Shown here one piece after another: positions 11,689 to 24,400 of a stretch of 64,000 nt of DNA (position 1 is its first letter; the number at the start of each line of letters is the position of its first letter). The notes under the pieces are model-generated. The model had not been told where the DNA came from and made no database searches. It worked only from the letters and a program-made list of their open reading frames with translations. The translations under genes and the position numbers were made by a program. The DNA comes from Selaginella tamariscina (lineage: Eukaryota > Streptophyta > Lycopodiopsida > Selaginellales > Selaginellaceae): contig PUQB01000189.1 of the NCBI GenBank assembly GCA_003024785.1, positions 62,001 through 126,000 of the forward strand. Reading direction: 5' to 3'.

Positions 11689-14214
11689 TTCACTCCGGTC
11701 TATAATATACAGAACGGAGTTGAAAATGGAACAAGGCCCCGCAGTACAGACGATGCAAATAAGGTCTGGAAGTTGGCTGAAATTGTGGAGCCTACGCAGT
11801 GTCGCCCAATGAAGGTTCCCGATACTCTACAACCAAGCAAGGTATATATAAATCATTGTTGTTAAACATATGAGATAATGAATATTCATACACGGTGTAT
11901 ATATACGTTGCCATGAAACAGATATGCAGGCTGATGTTTACGAATTCTGGTACTGCACTGCTCGCTCTGGCTTCGAATGCAGTTCACAAGCTCTGGAAGT
12001 GGTCCCGTAATCCACTTGGAAAGGTATTATCTGCTCTTTTGTGTTTAACATTAAAACATGGTGTATATATACAGATGCACACTATGTAGATACATATGTA
12101 CATATATAAACAAGTCCATGTACGTAATATTGCTTTTGTACGTACGCACACACACACACTGTCCTTTCAACATTCTTTATTTTGTGTCATATACGTAGAT
12201 ATACATTTACAATGGTATTGTCGCATTTATGTATAATATATACGTGTGCTTTTACACTACAATTCATACACGGTGCTGTCACGTGTCCAGTTTATAGTAG
12301 TGAAGCGCAGAACATACACACGTGTTGTAATATAGACAAAGACAAATTTTTAATGCATCATATTGGTTTTGGCCAGGCAACTGCTAACTTTGCACCTCAA
12401 ATGTTTCAACCACAAAGTGGCATTCTTATGACCAACGACATCACTGAAAACAACCCCGAAGAAGCGGTTCAATGCATGGCTTTGTCGAAAAATGACTCGT
12501 ATGTGATGTCAGCATCTGGAGGAAAAATCTCACTCTTCAACATGATGACGTTCAAGGTAAAAATATGCCATGTGTTATTGTATAAGTCACACCCACAGCG
12601 TATATATGCACATTCAGATACATACACAAACAAATACATATTCACACTCGTTCACACTCTCCAACCTATATGCACGTAGTCATAGTCGTACGGAACTTAC
12701 GTTTGTAAACACCATTGCATACATAAATACACGCATATCTTATGCATGCTCAAGCTTTTGCCGAATTTTTCCAGGTGATGACAACGTTCATGCCACCGCC
12801 ACCAGCAGCGACATTCCTGGCTTTCCATCCCCAAGACAATAACATCATTGCCATTGGTATGGAAGATTCGACTATTCAGATCTACAATGTTCGAGTGGAT
12901 GAGGCAAGTATATGACTTACCATGAAACATATAGTGATAAGTAACTGAAATTGAAACTGGCATTATTAGGTGAAATGCAAGCTGAAAGGTCATTCGAAGA
13001 GGATTACTGGTCTGACCTTCTCCTGCGCGTTACAAGTTCTCGTGTCATCTGCAGCGGATGACCTGGTATACTAAGATTATCTACTTCATCAGCTATTTAT
13101 ATAACATTTCGTTTTTATAGACGTGTACATGTTTGTGGTTGGTTTTTCATATGCATCGTGTTGCTCTCTCTCTCTCTCTCTCTCTCTCGTCAAATGCAGT
13201 ATTCGCCCCCCTCCCCACTCCCATGTGGCATTGGTGACTGGGCATTGAAAGAGCAAAAACATGTATTGAGTTTAACATATAAGATTCACGGACCGAATAC
13301 CCTCTCTCTGCTTGTGCATTTGCATGTGATCAAACTATCAGTGTAATCCTTGACATCACATTTGTTAAAATACTAACATGTTATTGTACTATGCAGCTCT
13401 GCATATGGAGTGCAGACAAATGGGAAAGGAGGAGGACTCTTCAACTTCAAATTCCACCAGGAAAGGCAGCACAGACTTCGGATACAACATTACAGTTCCA
13501 CAATGATATGACGCGTATTCTGGTCATACACGAGACTCAGCTAGCTGTCTACGATGTTGGAAAATTCGGCCGCCTCCGTCAAGTATGTGTGTGAGTGTGT
13601 CTGTGAGCAGTATTAATTGATGATACATACTGTTTTTTATTCCAATCTAGTGGATTCCCAACGAGACATTCCCAGCTCCACTGTCAGGCGGACGTATATC
13701 TTGCCATGGAAGGATTGTATTTGCTTCGTTTAAGGACGGTGCAATTGGGGTTTTCGAATATGATACCCTAAGGGCTATGTCTCGTATTGCTCCAACTGCC
13801 TACTTGCCTCAAGGCGTCTCAGGGTATATACATGTTTGTTCACAAGTACATAATGGCTTATATGATTTACATTTCTTGGTGTACAACACGTACACCGCTC
13901 TAAAGAGAGAGGTGCATGTGTTGTGTTATAGAAATATAACTCATACAAAACCAGTACTTGTTCTCTCTCTCTATCAACTTGGCTCTTTTGTTTTCAGTGT
14001 ATATCCGCTGGTTGTTGCGTCACATCCCACAGAGCCGAACCTATTTGCACTTGGACTTAGCGACGGAAGCGTGATAGTAATGGAGCCAAACGAAATCGAC
14101 AACAAGTGGGGTACAATACCGCCTTTGGAAAACGGCAATACACCAGCTATCTCTGCGACGTCCGCAGGCCCTCAAGCAGGCTCTGTACAAGTCTCGGACC
14201 AACACTCTCCATGA
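7660..14214 (+). CDS. TPL: TOPLESS/TOPLESS-related transcriptional co-repressor
   Basis: Nuclear Groucho-type co-repressor that binds EAR-motif repressors (Aux/IAA, JAZ-NINJA and others). Twenty-five exons: 7660-7739, 7805-7984, 8037-8150, 8228-8386, 8464-8641, 8703-8811, 8969-9081, 9158-9293, 9364-9473, 9652-9721, 9827-9900, 9964-10056, 10211-10306, 10449-10576, 10965-11199, 11347-11484, 11584-11643, 11713-11841, 11922-12023, 12377-12556, 12775-12903, 12970-13065, 13397-13582, 13651-13823, 13998-14214. They sum to 3285 nt (1094 residues), near the usual 1120-1140. Order: LisH (about 4-36), CTLH/CRA (about 34-190), Pro-rich linker, then two WD40 blocks to the end. Family-specific stretches include FAFHPQDNNIIAIGM-like AFHPQDNN and ALSKNDSYVMSASGG. 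The start opens MSSLSRELVFLILQFL, standard for the family. The intron after exon 21 begins GC, not GT. The gene looks intact. It is convergent with PRDA1. Confidence 0.97.
10861..10900 (+). repeat. (CT)n(CA)n microsatellite in a TOPLESS intron
   Basis: A (CT)n run followed directly by (CA)n inside the intron before exon 15. The same compound motif recurs in the same sense orientation in other introns of this window, for example 11656-11689, 19074-19121, 24508-24580 and 29547-29619. Confidence 0.9.
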
Positions 14215-15344
14215 GATTCACATCAATTTTGTCTCACACCAACTTGTACAGATGCAACTGCAGCAGGTAATACACATATACATACATACATATGAGGCAT
14301 GTATGGTGTACCTAAGCGTATGCAGCTCTGTTATTGACATATATTCACATTCATATGTGTGTACAAGCTACGTATTTATGTATCTGTATGCCGTTTATAC
14401 ACTTGATAATATTCCAACTGGTTCTTGAATATATATGTATGTATGTATGTATGTGCACCTGCCTTACGCAAGTCTTTTAATTTTCGGCGGAGTTCAGAGG
14501 TAAAATAAGTTATGTGTCAATGCATGCCAAGAACATACACATCTACTAGAACTACTGTTTCATTTGATATGGATCTTAAGACCGATCCAAACAGGGCATT
14601 CAATGTGCTTTTGCAAGCACATGCAACTATACCACGTCTACTGCGAATTGTTTCGGTGTACCATATGTATATGTATGATAATATATATACATGTATGCAT
14701 TGTGTACCTGAGCGTATACAACTCCGTGCCGTATCGTGTTATCACATATGTACGAATTCATATATATAATACATAGGTATGTATGTATGTATGTGTATGC
14801 ATGTTGTACACTTCATGCTATACATGATTTTCCATCAATTTGTTCTTACGTAGCCGGAATATGTACGTGGTATTATGTATTTGTATTTTACATTTATTAT
14901 GTATCTGTGTACATATATAATTACGTGTTGTCAAAATATTTAGATATTCATATCTATGATGTTCTTAAGTATGACTTGTATACGTGTATTATGTATTTGT
15001 ATACAAGTATTGTAGATGCATATGCTTTTTCATTTAGATATGTATACAAGTTTTTATTAAGCGGTTTGAGATCTGTATGTGTGTATGCGACTCTGTGCCA
15101 TGTGATGTTATACACGCGAGCTACCTGTAGTGTGTGTGTATATACATTGGTGTAAATCATTACAGATTTATATGAACGTTGTTATTAACTGGCTTTTAAT
15201 GAGCAGGATATTCGAAATACTAGGATTTGTTTTATGATCTGACCGCGCTTGGGGAAGTTGTACACTAGCCATTGATGATTTTTTTGTTCTTTTAGTGCCC
15301 TAATGTTAAAAGCCTTTCCTTTTTTTCCCTTTTGTGCCCTTTCC
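14215..15344. other. Convergent 3' spacer of TOPLESS and PRDA1
   Basis: Holds the 3' ends of two converging genes and no exon. Two stretches (about 14270-14480 and 14640-14800) look like diverged copies of each other. Each has an (ATGT)n run, a TACCT.AGCGTAT word and a CTCTGT/CTCCGT word. Confidence 0.55.
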
Positions 15345-17445
15345 TTACAATGAGATGAAGTTTGCTATGGTTTGTAGCCCAGCTTCTTTGTAGAAGTCGG
15401 AGAGCTGATCTCGAATCTCATCCCAGTTTTTATCCACTGTTCCTAGATCCAACAGGAATGCTGCTTGATCCAATGCCACCTTAACCAGGTAAACATCTTT
15501 CAGCGTGTTTCCGTGCGTGCGTGCGTATGTGTTACATCAACGTACAATATATCAAAGTATAACATATATAGATGGTGGTGATTAGACAGTGTGTTATTTG
15601 ATTAATCAAAGTTGGTTCTCTATCTCTCACACAGAGGCATGTGTGTGTTTTGAGTACCGCATAATATGAAACATAGATGTTTCGGATAACGTACGTACGA
15701 ATGTATACCCGTATACACATACATACTTACCTGTGCGGGGGCTTTCCCTTTGTTGACTTCCTCTTTCTTGCCTTCTTGGGTCATTTTTTCCCTCATGTAC
15801 TCTACTTTCTCGTCTCCCCATCCAGCCATCTCTGCTACCTTTTCATATTCACAGCCCAGTGTCCACCATGGTGACTTCAATGCAATTCTTGCTGCATCCT
15901 TGGCTTCCAACTTACGTCCAACCCTGTTCAATTAGTTAAGTCTGTGTGTGTGTCTGTGCGTGTTTTACGTAGGAAAAGAGCACGTACTATCTCAGTTCTA
16001 ATATATGTGATCTGCAATGCTTGTAAGTTAGATATACCCGTTACGGATATGTGTGTGTGTGTGTATGCATGTATATATGTATATTTATATACTTCATCAT
16101 GAGCTCAGCGTTGAAAACGATGGGCCGTCCAAATCCTGGGAAGTGTTTCTTGGTGAGATAGAACTCTCCAGTCACTAGAGCCGAAACCTGAAGCATTTTT
16201 AGCTTAACTACTGAAAATTTACACAATTTTGCTTACCTCGTCACCTTTCTCGAGGTGGTTAAGAGCTAAACGCTCAAAAACATCCGGAAACAATCCCACC
16301 TGTATTAATACATACGTCATACATACGCATGTGTGTGTGTGTGTGTGTGTGGCATGCCTTCTTTAGGAGATAGGCATCCAAGCTAGATAGCTTAGAATTT
16401 GCATAATCGCCTTTCTTATAAAGGATGGTTTGATTTGTGGCAGAAGCGGCATTATAGCATGCTTCGTCACCCTTTGACATCTTCTTCAACCAGTATCCTT
16501 TCTATGTATTCTTCCACCTGATGAACACACATAATGCATATAGCAGTATATCTACTGTGGTCATTATATATTTCAATGGGTAAATGTATGTAATGTGTAT
16601 ATATGCGTTGATTATTGTTGAAGAAATCACACACACACACACACACACAAAATTTAATATATGTATATAGATTATTGTAGTGAATCTTACGCTCTTAGCA
16701 AGGAGGTTTAGGCCATAAGACTGCACTTGGACCACGGGCATCTCCATCCTGTAATAATGCACCAGCTATTTATTTTTTAATGTTTTTTATTTTGTTTTCT
16801 TTTTCATAGCACTAACCCTTCAGGTGGAGTTGGCCATCTTAACAAAGCTGTGATTGCTCCTGTGAAAGTCATCATTTTACATATATATTGCTTGTAAGTT
16901 TTAAAACTCTCTCTCACACACACAGTTTTATCTTTTAATGTAGCGTGTGTGTGTGTGTGTGTGTGTAAAACATGTACAACTCCACAGTGGATTTACCTGT
17001 ACTGTCTGTTGACAATGGAATTGCCAAAGGATGTAGGCCCTTTCTTTGGTCTGGAGGAACTATTTGTTCACCTGAGGAGATTATAATGTGTATATCCATA
17101 TAAATACATACATAGCGTGTGTGTGTGTATAGTATTAATTTACCTTTTGCTTGCAATACATTGAGTAGTGTTTGAAGATGTGTTGGGGGCTCCAAACCAG
17201 CAACTTCATTTAGAAACCGTTGATGATCTAAACATAGTCAATTTAGTTAAGCAAGGCATATGCTGGAATACATTATATATAAAGAATGTAGGCGTGTATA
17301 CACACGCACGTACGTACACACCTGTTTGGAGAGGCGAATCGACAAGAGAGGCCTTGATATGAAATCGAGAGTGACGTGGCATTGGAGGAATGGGTGCAAA
17401 ATAGAGGTTGCTCCTGCACAGTGTGCGCCATTGCAGTGTCTCCAT
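15345..17445 (-). CDS. PRDA1: PRDA1-type plastid transcription-associated protein, with an apparent one-base frameshift
   Basis: Related to Arabidopsis PRDA1 (PEP-related development arrested 1), a nucleus-encoded chloroplast protein needed for plastid-encoded RNA polymerase activity. This identity comes from memory of the conserved C-terminal half. Ten exons in reading order: 17445-17322, 17227-17144, 17071-16997, 16859-16817, 16748-16691, 16517-16358, 16299-16237, 16187-16093, 15923-15731, 15479-15345. Conserved stretches: LRWPTPPEG, SALVTGEFYLTKKHFPGFGR, EAKDAARIALKSPWWTLGC, NKGKAPAQVALDQAAFLLDL. The N-terminus (METLQWRTLCRSNLYFAPIP) is rich in basic and hydroxyl residues with no acidic residue after Glu2, as in a transit peptide. 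Exon 6 is 160 nt where its 53 conserved codons need 159; the extra base lies in the CCC run at 16470-16472. Without it the protein is 342 residues. The intron after exon 6 starts with GC. Confidence 0.82.
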
Positions 17446-17848
17446 GTTAGTGACGCTAATTACATTCTTCCTTGGTCTATCTCATCCCACGTCAGAATCA
17501 AGTTTTATTATGCAATTAAAATTGGATAATATATTATCTTTAATTCTGCAGTGTATTTGCAAGATCTACGGTGTAATTCTGGGTTTGAATTTAAAATTTA
17601 AATTTATTAAATCCTTTACAACAATAACCTCATTCACACAATAAACTTATAACTAGATATAAATAAATTAATACTGTATACATCTAAACCACATTATAAC
17701 TAGATATAAATAAATTAATACTGTATACATTATATTTACATCTAAACCCTATAATATGAACACTTAGTTATTCATACTACAAACTTAAACTCATATCTCT
17801 ACTTTTAGGGCAAGAAGGGGAGGGAAAGAGGAGCGTCTCCGGGTAAAA
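17446..17848. promoter_or_regulatory. Putative bidirectional promoter of PRDA1 and ABCB
   Basis: Only 403 bp separate the two divergent start codons, so both promoters must lie here. The central AT-rich part holds a direct duplication of about 40 bp (near 17647-17688 and 17694-17741), sharing AACTAGATATAAATAAATTA, which includes TATA-like words. No single TATA box can be assigned to either gene. Confidence 0.55.
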
Positions 17849-18410
17849 ATGCAGGCCGAGGCGACGTCTCAGCCGGCGGCTGTCCGAGAATATCAAAATG
17901 TGCCAAAGAATCAGGCCGAAATTTCGGAGTCCGGCCCTGAGAGCGTGAGATCGGACAGTACACTGCCTGTCCGAGACGGAAATGGACAGTCTTCTACAGA
18001 AAATTCACAATTTAAGGATCGAGCCGAGTTTGATTCAGGCACACAACAGGGGAGATCTGGCGAGGAACTGCCTGTCCGATTTGAAGAACCGGATAGGCAG
18101 CCCGTCCAAGATGAAGGCGGCATTTCATCTGCTATTGAAATCTCCCAGGAGAACGAAAAGCCAAATGCAGCATTACTTGAGTTTCGTATTGAGGTTCCAA
18201 CAGTTCATGGAAATGCAACAGTTGAACTTCAAGGTAGTGTGTGTGAATGTATGCGTGTGTTGTGTATGTGTGCGTTCGTGTGTGTGAGTGAGAGAGAGAC
18301 AGACAGACAGACAGAGGGTCCTACGCTTGCAGTCTGTTCGTGTTTTATCCATATTAAGTTTATGTGCAACACACAGTTTGTAGCCCTTACATATGAACTT
18401 GTTATCACAC

Positions 18411-18446
<36 letters not shown>

Positions 18447-21400
18447 AATATGCATGTATTTCGTAGACCCGCACTTTACTATTGAAACAACAACTGGCAC
18501 AACTATGGCTGATGGACTTGCGGAGGTTTTTGTCCCTATTGAAAATGCTGCTCCACAACAAACTGAAGCTTGCAACAAATCTGAATACGGTTAGCATTTT
18601 TACTTGTATATACAAGTTTAAAGATGTCACTCGTCTATTATGTTATACCTTATCATATATATTATATTGACTTATTTATATATCATGGTGAGATACAGGT
18701 TTGCTGCCACTGTACAAGCTGTTTATGTTTGCTGACAGAATTGACATGCTTCTCATGATATTTGGAACACTTGGTGCTATGGCAAATGGGCTTGCTAAAC
18801 CACTCATGGCTCTCATCTTCGGCCAGATATCAAATGCATTTGGACAGAACTCAAATGACGTCTCTAAACTCAATCATGAAGTCACAAAGGTGTGTGTGTG
18901 TTGAATGGTTTTGATTTGCAAAAGAAGTCTACGACGTGTTCACAATTGATGAGGTTTTCTTGTCACGCAGGTTGCGCTTAGATATATATACCTGGGTGTT
19001 GGCACTGGAGTAGCAGCATTTCTAGGTAAGGACATTCAAAGAATATATATGTATACACAATAGATTCATGAATCTCTCTCTCTCTCTCACACACACACGC
19101 ACGCACGCACGCACACACAACCACCACTATTAATATTATTATTGTGTAGAGACGGCATTCTGGATGTGCACCGGTGAACGGCAAGCAGCACGCATTAGAT
19201 CACTGTATTTGAAGTCCATTCTTAGACAGGACATCTCTTTTTTTGACAAAGGGATCAACACTGGTGAAGTGCTTGGAAGAATGTCTGAGGACACTATTCT
19301 CATTCAAGATGCAATTGGCGAGAAGGTAAAGATATTTCTTTGCATATCTATATTAAGTATTCTCTATAAATAAAGTTAATAATATATAGTACTAAGTGTT
19401 AGTATAAACTTATAGTACTAAGTGTCACCAGGTGGGGAAATTTGTGCAACTGGTGTCAACATTCTTTGGTGGCTTTATAATAGCGTTCACAAAAGGCTGG
19501 AAGCTTGCCCTCGTAGTGTCCTCAGCCTTACCACTACTTGTTATGGCTGGGGCCACCATGGCTATTATGATCTCAAAAACAGCAAATAAAGGCCAGAAAG
19601 CGTATGCAGAAGCAGGAAACGTTGTACAACAAGTTGTTGGTGGCATCAAAACTGTACGTCTGTGTGTGTTGTTGTGTGTGGAAATGGAGGGAGGGAGGGT
19701 TTGTATGTATGTGTGTAATAGATACGTTTTGGTTACTGTTGTACATATACACTAGGTGGCATCTTTTACTGGGGAGGACAAAGCCGTGAAAGATTATGAA
19801 ACAGCTTTGCGGAAGGCATATAAAGCCGGTGTTTACGAGGGCTTAAGCAGCGGTTTAGGCATGGGATTTACTTTGCTAACTCTCTATTTGAGCTATGCCT
19901 TGGCTCTTTGGTACGGGTCTAAGCTTATTCTCCATAGTGGTTACACAGGAGGCGTTGTTATTAATGTGATGCTCTCTGTTCTCATGGGAGGCATGTAAGT
20001 GTGGTTGAGTGTTATATATATATATGCATACACGTGTTGCAAACAGAAAGATATTTGTGTACAGTCACTTAGAGAACTTAATACTTCGTTCCTGACAAGC
20101 ATATTCTTATATTTAGTGCAGGGCACTTGGCCAGGCATCACCTTCCTTACGTGCATTTGCAGCTGGACAAGCAGCAGCATATAAGATGTTTGAGGTTATC
20201 CACCATGTTCCCTCTATTGATGCATACAACATGGATGGTCTCGTTCTAGACAGTGTAAAAGGTATAAATATTTATACTAGCCATTATGTGAAATATATAA
20301 CTTCTGAAAAATATTATATCTTTTGTGTGTAAGGTGACATAGAACTTCGTGAGGTGGATTTCAGCTATCCTTCACGACCAGGCATACAGATACTTAAGAA
20401 GCTTTCTTTAAGCATTCCTTCTGGTATGACAGCAGCTCTAGTTGGAGAGAGTGGCAGTGGAAAATCAACAGGTAAAACTCTTGTCATGGGTTATGCATGT
20501 ATTTGCGTGCGTGAAGATAGATGTTTATGTTTGTGTGTGTGTGTGCTGGAAATGATGTATGCATAATGTACGTAGAGGCATATATACATATGTAACATAA
20601 TGCAGTTGCTTGCAGTTATCAGCTTATTGGAGAGGTTTTATGATCCACATAGTGGGATGGTAGTGGTAGATGGTCACAACATAAGAGAACTGCAACTCAA
20701 ATGGTTAAGGCAACAAATTGGACTGGTTAGTCAGGAGCCTGTTCTATTTGGAGTCTCCATTATGGAGAATGTTGCTTATGGCAAAGATGGTGCTACTCTT
20801 GATGACGTACGTGCTGCTTGTGAGCTAGCTAATGCTGCTAAGTTCATTAACAACATGCCTCAGGTATCCTTATATACATGCACACACACGTACACATTTT
20901 ATGTGTATACACACATACTCCAGATAGTTGGGAATTGCTAACCCATCCTTAAACCATGGCACAGGAATTTATTACAAGGATATAAAGGTCTTAAGGTAAA
21001 CTATGAACTTGATTAATAGCTAATCACTCACATTAGAGGGTTTCTCAACAGGGATATGATACACATGTCGGCCATCATGGGACACAGTTATCTGGTGGAC
21101 AGAAGCAAAGGATAGCTATTGCAAGAGCTATTTTGAAAAATCCACGTATTCTTCTTTTAGACGAAGCTACAAGTGCCTTGGACGCTGAATCGGAGAAAAC
21201 CGTACAAGCAGCTCTGGAACGGGTCATGCTTGACCGTACAACATTGGTAGTTGCTCACAGGCTTTCCACTGTCAGAGATGCGGACTCTATATTTGTCTTT
21301 CAGCAAGGGAAGATCGTAGAAAGAGGTGTGCATGCTCTCCCTCTCTCTACACAATATGTAACCAGATGATGACCAGGGACACATTCGAGCCTCTTGACTA

Positions 21401-24400
21401 ATCCCGATGGAGTTTACTCCCAGCTTATAAAGCTCCAAGAGATGCATCAAGTTCAAGAGGAACAGGAAGAACCAGTTGAGACAGACGAACGTCCTGGTAG
21501 CAGCACGTATATGAGTCGCAGGAGGATGTCATCTATCAAACAAACCAGCCTTCAGACAGCTTTGGATATACAAGGTACAGATGCACGTGTGTATCTGTGT
21601 CTGTGTCTGCGCGTGTGTGTGTGTGCATGTTGTTAATATTTCATCTTGCAGATGGAGAAGAAACGCTTCCCAGGAGTACAACTTCATCAATGTGGCGCCT
21701 AGCTGCTTTGAACAAGCCTGAGACTCCTGTGTTTATTTTAGGCGCTGTAAGCGTAAATAATAAATATTATACTCATACGCACATATATACTTAGCATGCA
21801 ATGTCAAAATAAGTTAATATTATGAATCATAACACGTAAACAACCTACATATGTACCTATAATACACACACAGATATTATGCATCATTAGTTTGGTTGTT
21901 ATATGTACAGATAGCAGCAGCAGTAAATGGGATGGTATTTCCAATGTTTGGTTTGCTCATATCCAGCATACTTGGGGTTTTCTTTAACTCAGACCCGTCG
22001 GAGCTACGTAAAGGGGCCAACTTCTGGGCATCCATGTTCGTGGTGCTTGCGTGTGCGTGCCTGGTCATCATACCTTGCCAGATGGGCTGCTTTGCATATG
22101 TTGGTCAAAACCTTATTCATAGGATCCGGTGTCTCACTTTCAGGAGTATCGTTCGCCAAGAAATGGGCTGGTTTGATGCTAAGGAGAATTCCAGGTGTGT
22201 GCGTGGCGTGTGTGTGTGTGTGTGTGCGCGTGTGAGTGTGAGTGTGAGTGTGTGTGTGTAAGTGTGAATGAGAATATATACAGTTTTTTCTTCCAGTGGA
22301 GCTATTAGTGCAAGGCTTTCTACAGACGCTGCTTATGTACGAGGCATGGTAGGAGATACACTGGCTTTGACAGTACAGAACGTGTCCACCATTGCAGCTG
22401 GCTTGGTTATTGCATTTACGGCTTCTTGGCAGCTTGCATTGGTCATCTTCTCATTGGTTCCTCTACTTAGTCTTCAAGGTATCATGCAAGTTAAAGTTAT
22501 GACCGGTTTCAGTGCAGATGCAAAGGTAAGTTAGCGTAAACAAGTGTGTGTGTGTGTGTGTGTGACATACATATATGTGTACCTATACGATTTATTACTG
22601 AACTGTGTTCCCCCATCTCTCTATCTTAGATAGACATTATGACACAGCATGAATTCTTAATCACATTCCTCTTAATTTATATCATTATAGCTAGTATAGA
22701 TATAGAAGTTATATGTTTCTCGTGGGATTGCAAGCTTTCTTTAATACTAGTACTCACTCATTCTTTTAAGCTCCCCTTATACTTTGGAGAACCAGGACTA
22801 GTACAAATATGTCGATATGTATATATATGCATATCTTATAGACACACGTGCATGCAGGTGATGTATGAAGAGGCTAGCCATGTAGCTTCGGATGCAATAA
22901 GCAGCATTCGGAGTGTGACATCATTCTGTGCAGAAGAGAAGATGCTGAAGCTGTATGAAACCAAGTGTAAGGTTCCTCTCAAGAACGGTGTACGGCTAGG
23001 CCTTGTTAGCGGAGCAGGCTTTGGCTTCTCCAATTTCCTCTTATACTCTTCATACGCCCTTAGCTTTTGGTACGGAGCTCAGCTTGTCAAAGACCGTAAA
23101 ACAACATTCCAAAAAGTTTTCAAGGTGGGGATGTGGGTAGAGTATTTGTATTTACATACACATACGCGCGCACGCGCATTATAGTGCTTATATACACTTG
23201 TATAATTTCAGGTGTTCTTTGCAATAACAATGTCTGCTATTGGAGTTTCACATGCAACAGGGTTAGCTCCGGATGTAACCAAGGTCAGATCTTCAGTAGT
23301 TTCCATATTTGCAATGCTTGATCGGAAGTCGAAGATAGACCCAAAGGAGTCCAGCGGAACCACCCTTGAGGTCCTCCGTGGGGATATTCACTTTAGAAGT
23401 GTCTGGTTTAAGTATCCTAGCCGTCCTGATGCACAAATATTCCGTGACTTCACACTCTTCGTTGAATCTGGAAAGGTAAACTTATATGTGTAATTATGTA
23501 TGCGTATCAGTATATGTGGCAGACATATATGCATACCCGTATGTGCATGCACGGGAGTACGTCAGTTTCATGTTAACTTGTATATAAATCTTTCATGCAA
23601 GATACTTATTGTATTTCCCATTTGAAGGAATACGGTTAAGGAATATAATACATAACATACGCCTCCTTAGATTAGCATCTTGTTTCGTATATATAATGGT
23701 ATATTGTCTGTTTATGTGCCACACACACACGTACATATGCATACCCGCGTCTGCAAGGATGCATGCACACACACAGACACTCTTCACTATATGTTGCTCT
23801 ACAGACTGCTGCACTGGTTGGAGAGAGTGGAAGTGGGAAATCAACGGCAATTTCTTTGATCCAACGATATTATGATCCAGATCAAGGCAAGGTTCTCATT
23901 GATGGACATGAAATAAAGACCTTACAACTCAGGTAAGTGTATATGTACATATACATATATGCACATTGTGTGTGCGCGCATACATTATTAGATACGTATG
24001 TTCATATCAAGATTACATCTCAGGTGGTTAAGACAGCACATGTCGCTGGTTGGACAAGAGCCTGTTCTTTTCTCAGGGACCTTGAGATCCAATATAAGCT
24101 ACGGGAGAGATGGGGTTACTGAGGAGGATCTCTTGTCTGCTGCAGTAGCTGCAAATGCTCACAAGTTCATTTCACAGCTACCAGATGGCTACGATACACA
24201 AGTTGGCGAACGAGGTGCTCAACTTTCAGGTATTGATTGTGTATGCATGTGTGTACTATAGTATGTGTACATGTGTATATGTGAATCTTTTATATATTTG
24301 TATAAAGATTGTGTATGTGTATATAAACAACAGATATGCAAACCTATAATTAAGAGTTATTCCTAGTATATTCTAAAGGTAGCATTTAAGGTTTTTACTG

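Noticed and set aside
14736-15155. A 139-codon Tyr/Val/Cys-rich open frame after TOPLESS
   Set aside because: It is AT-rich 3' spacer with repeated TATGTA words and no domain; chance frame.
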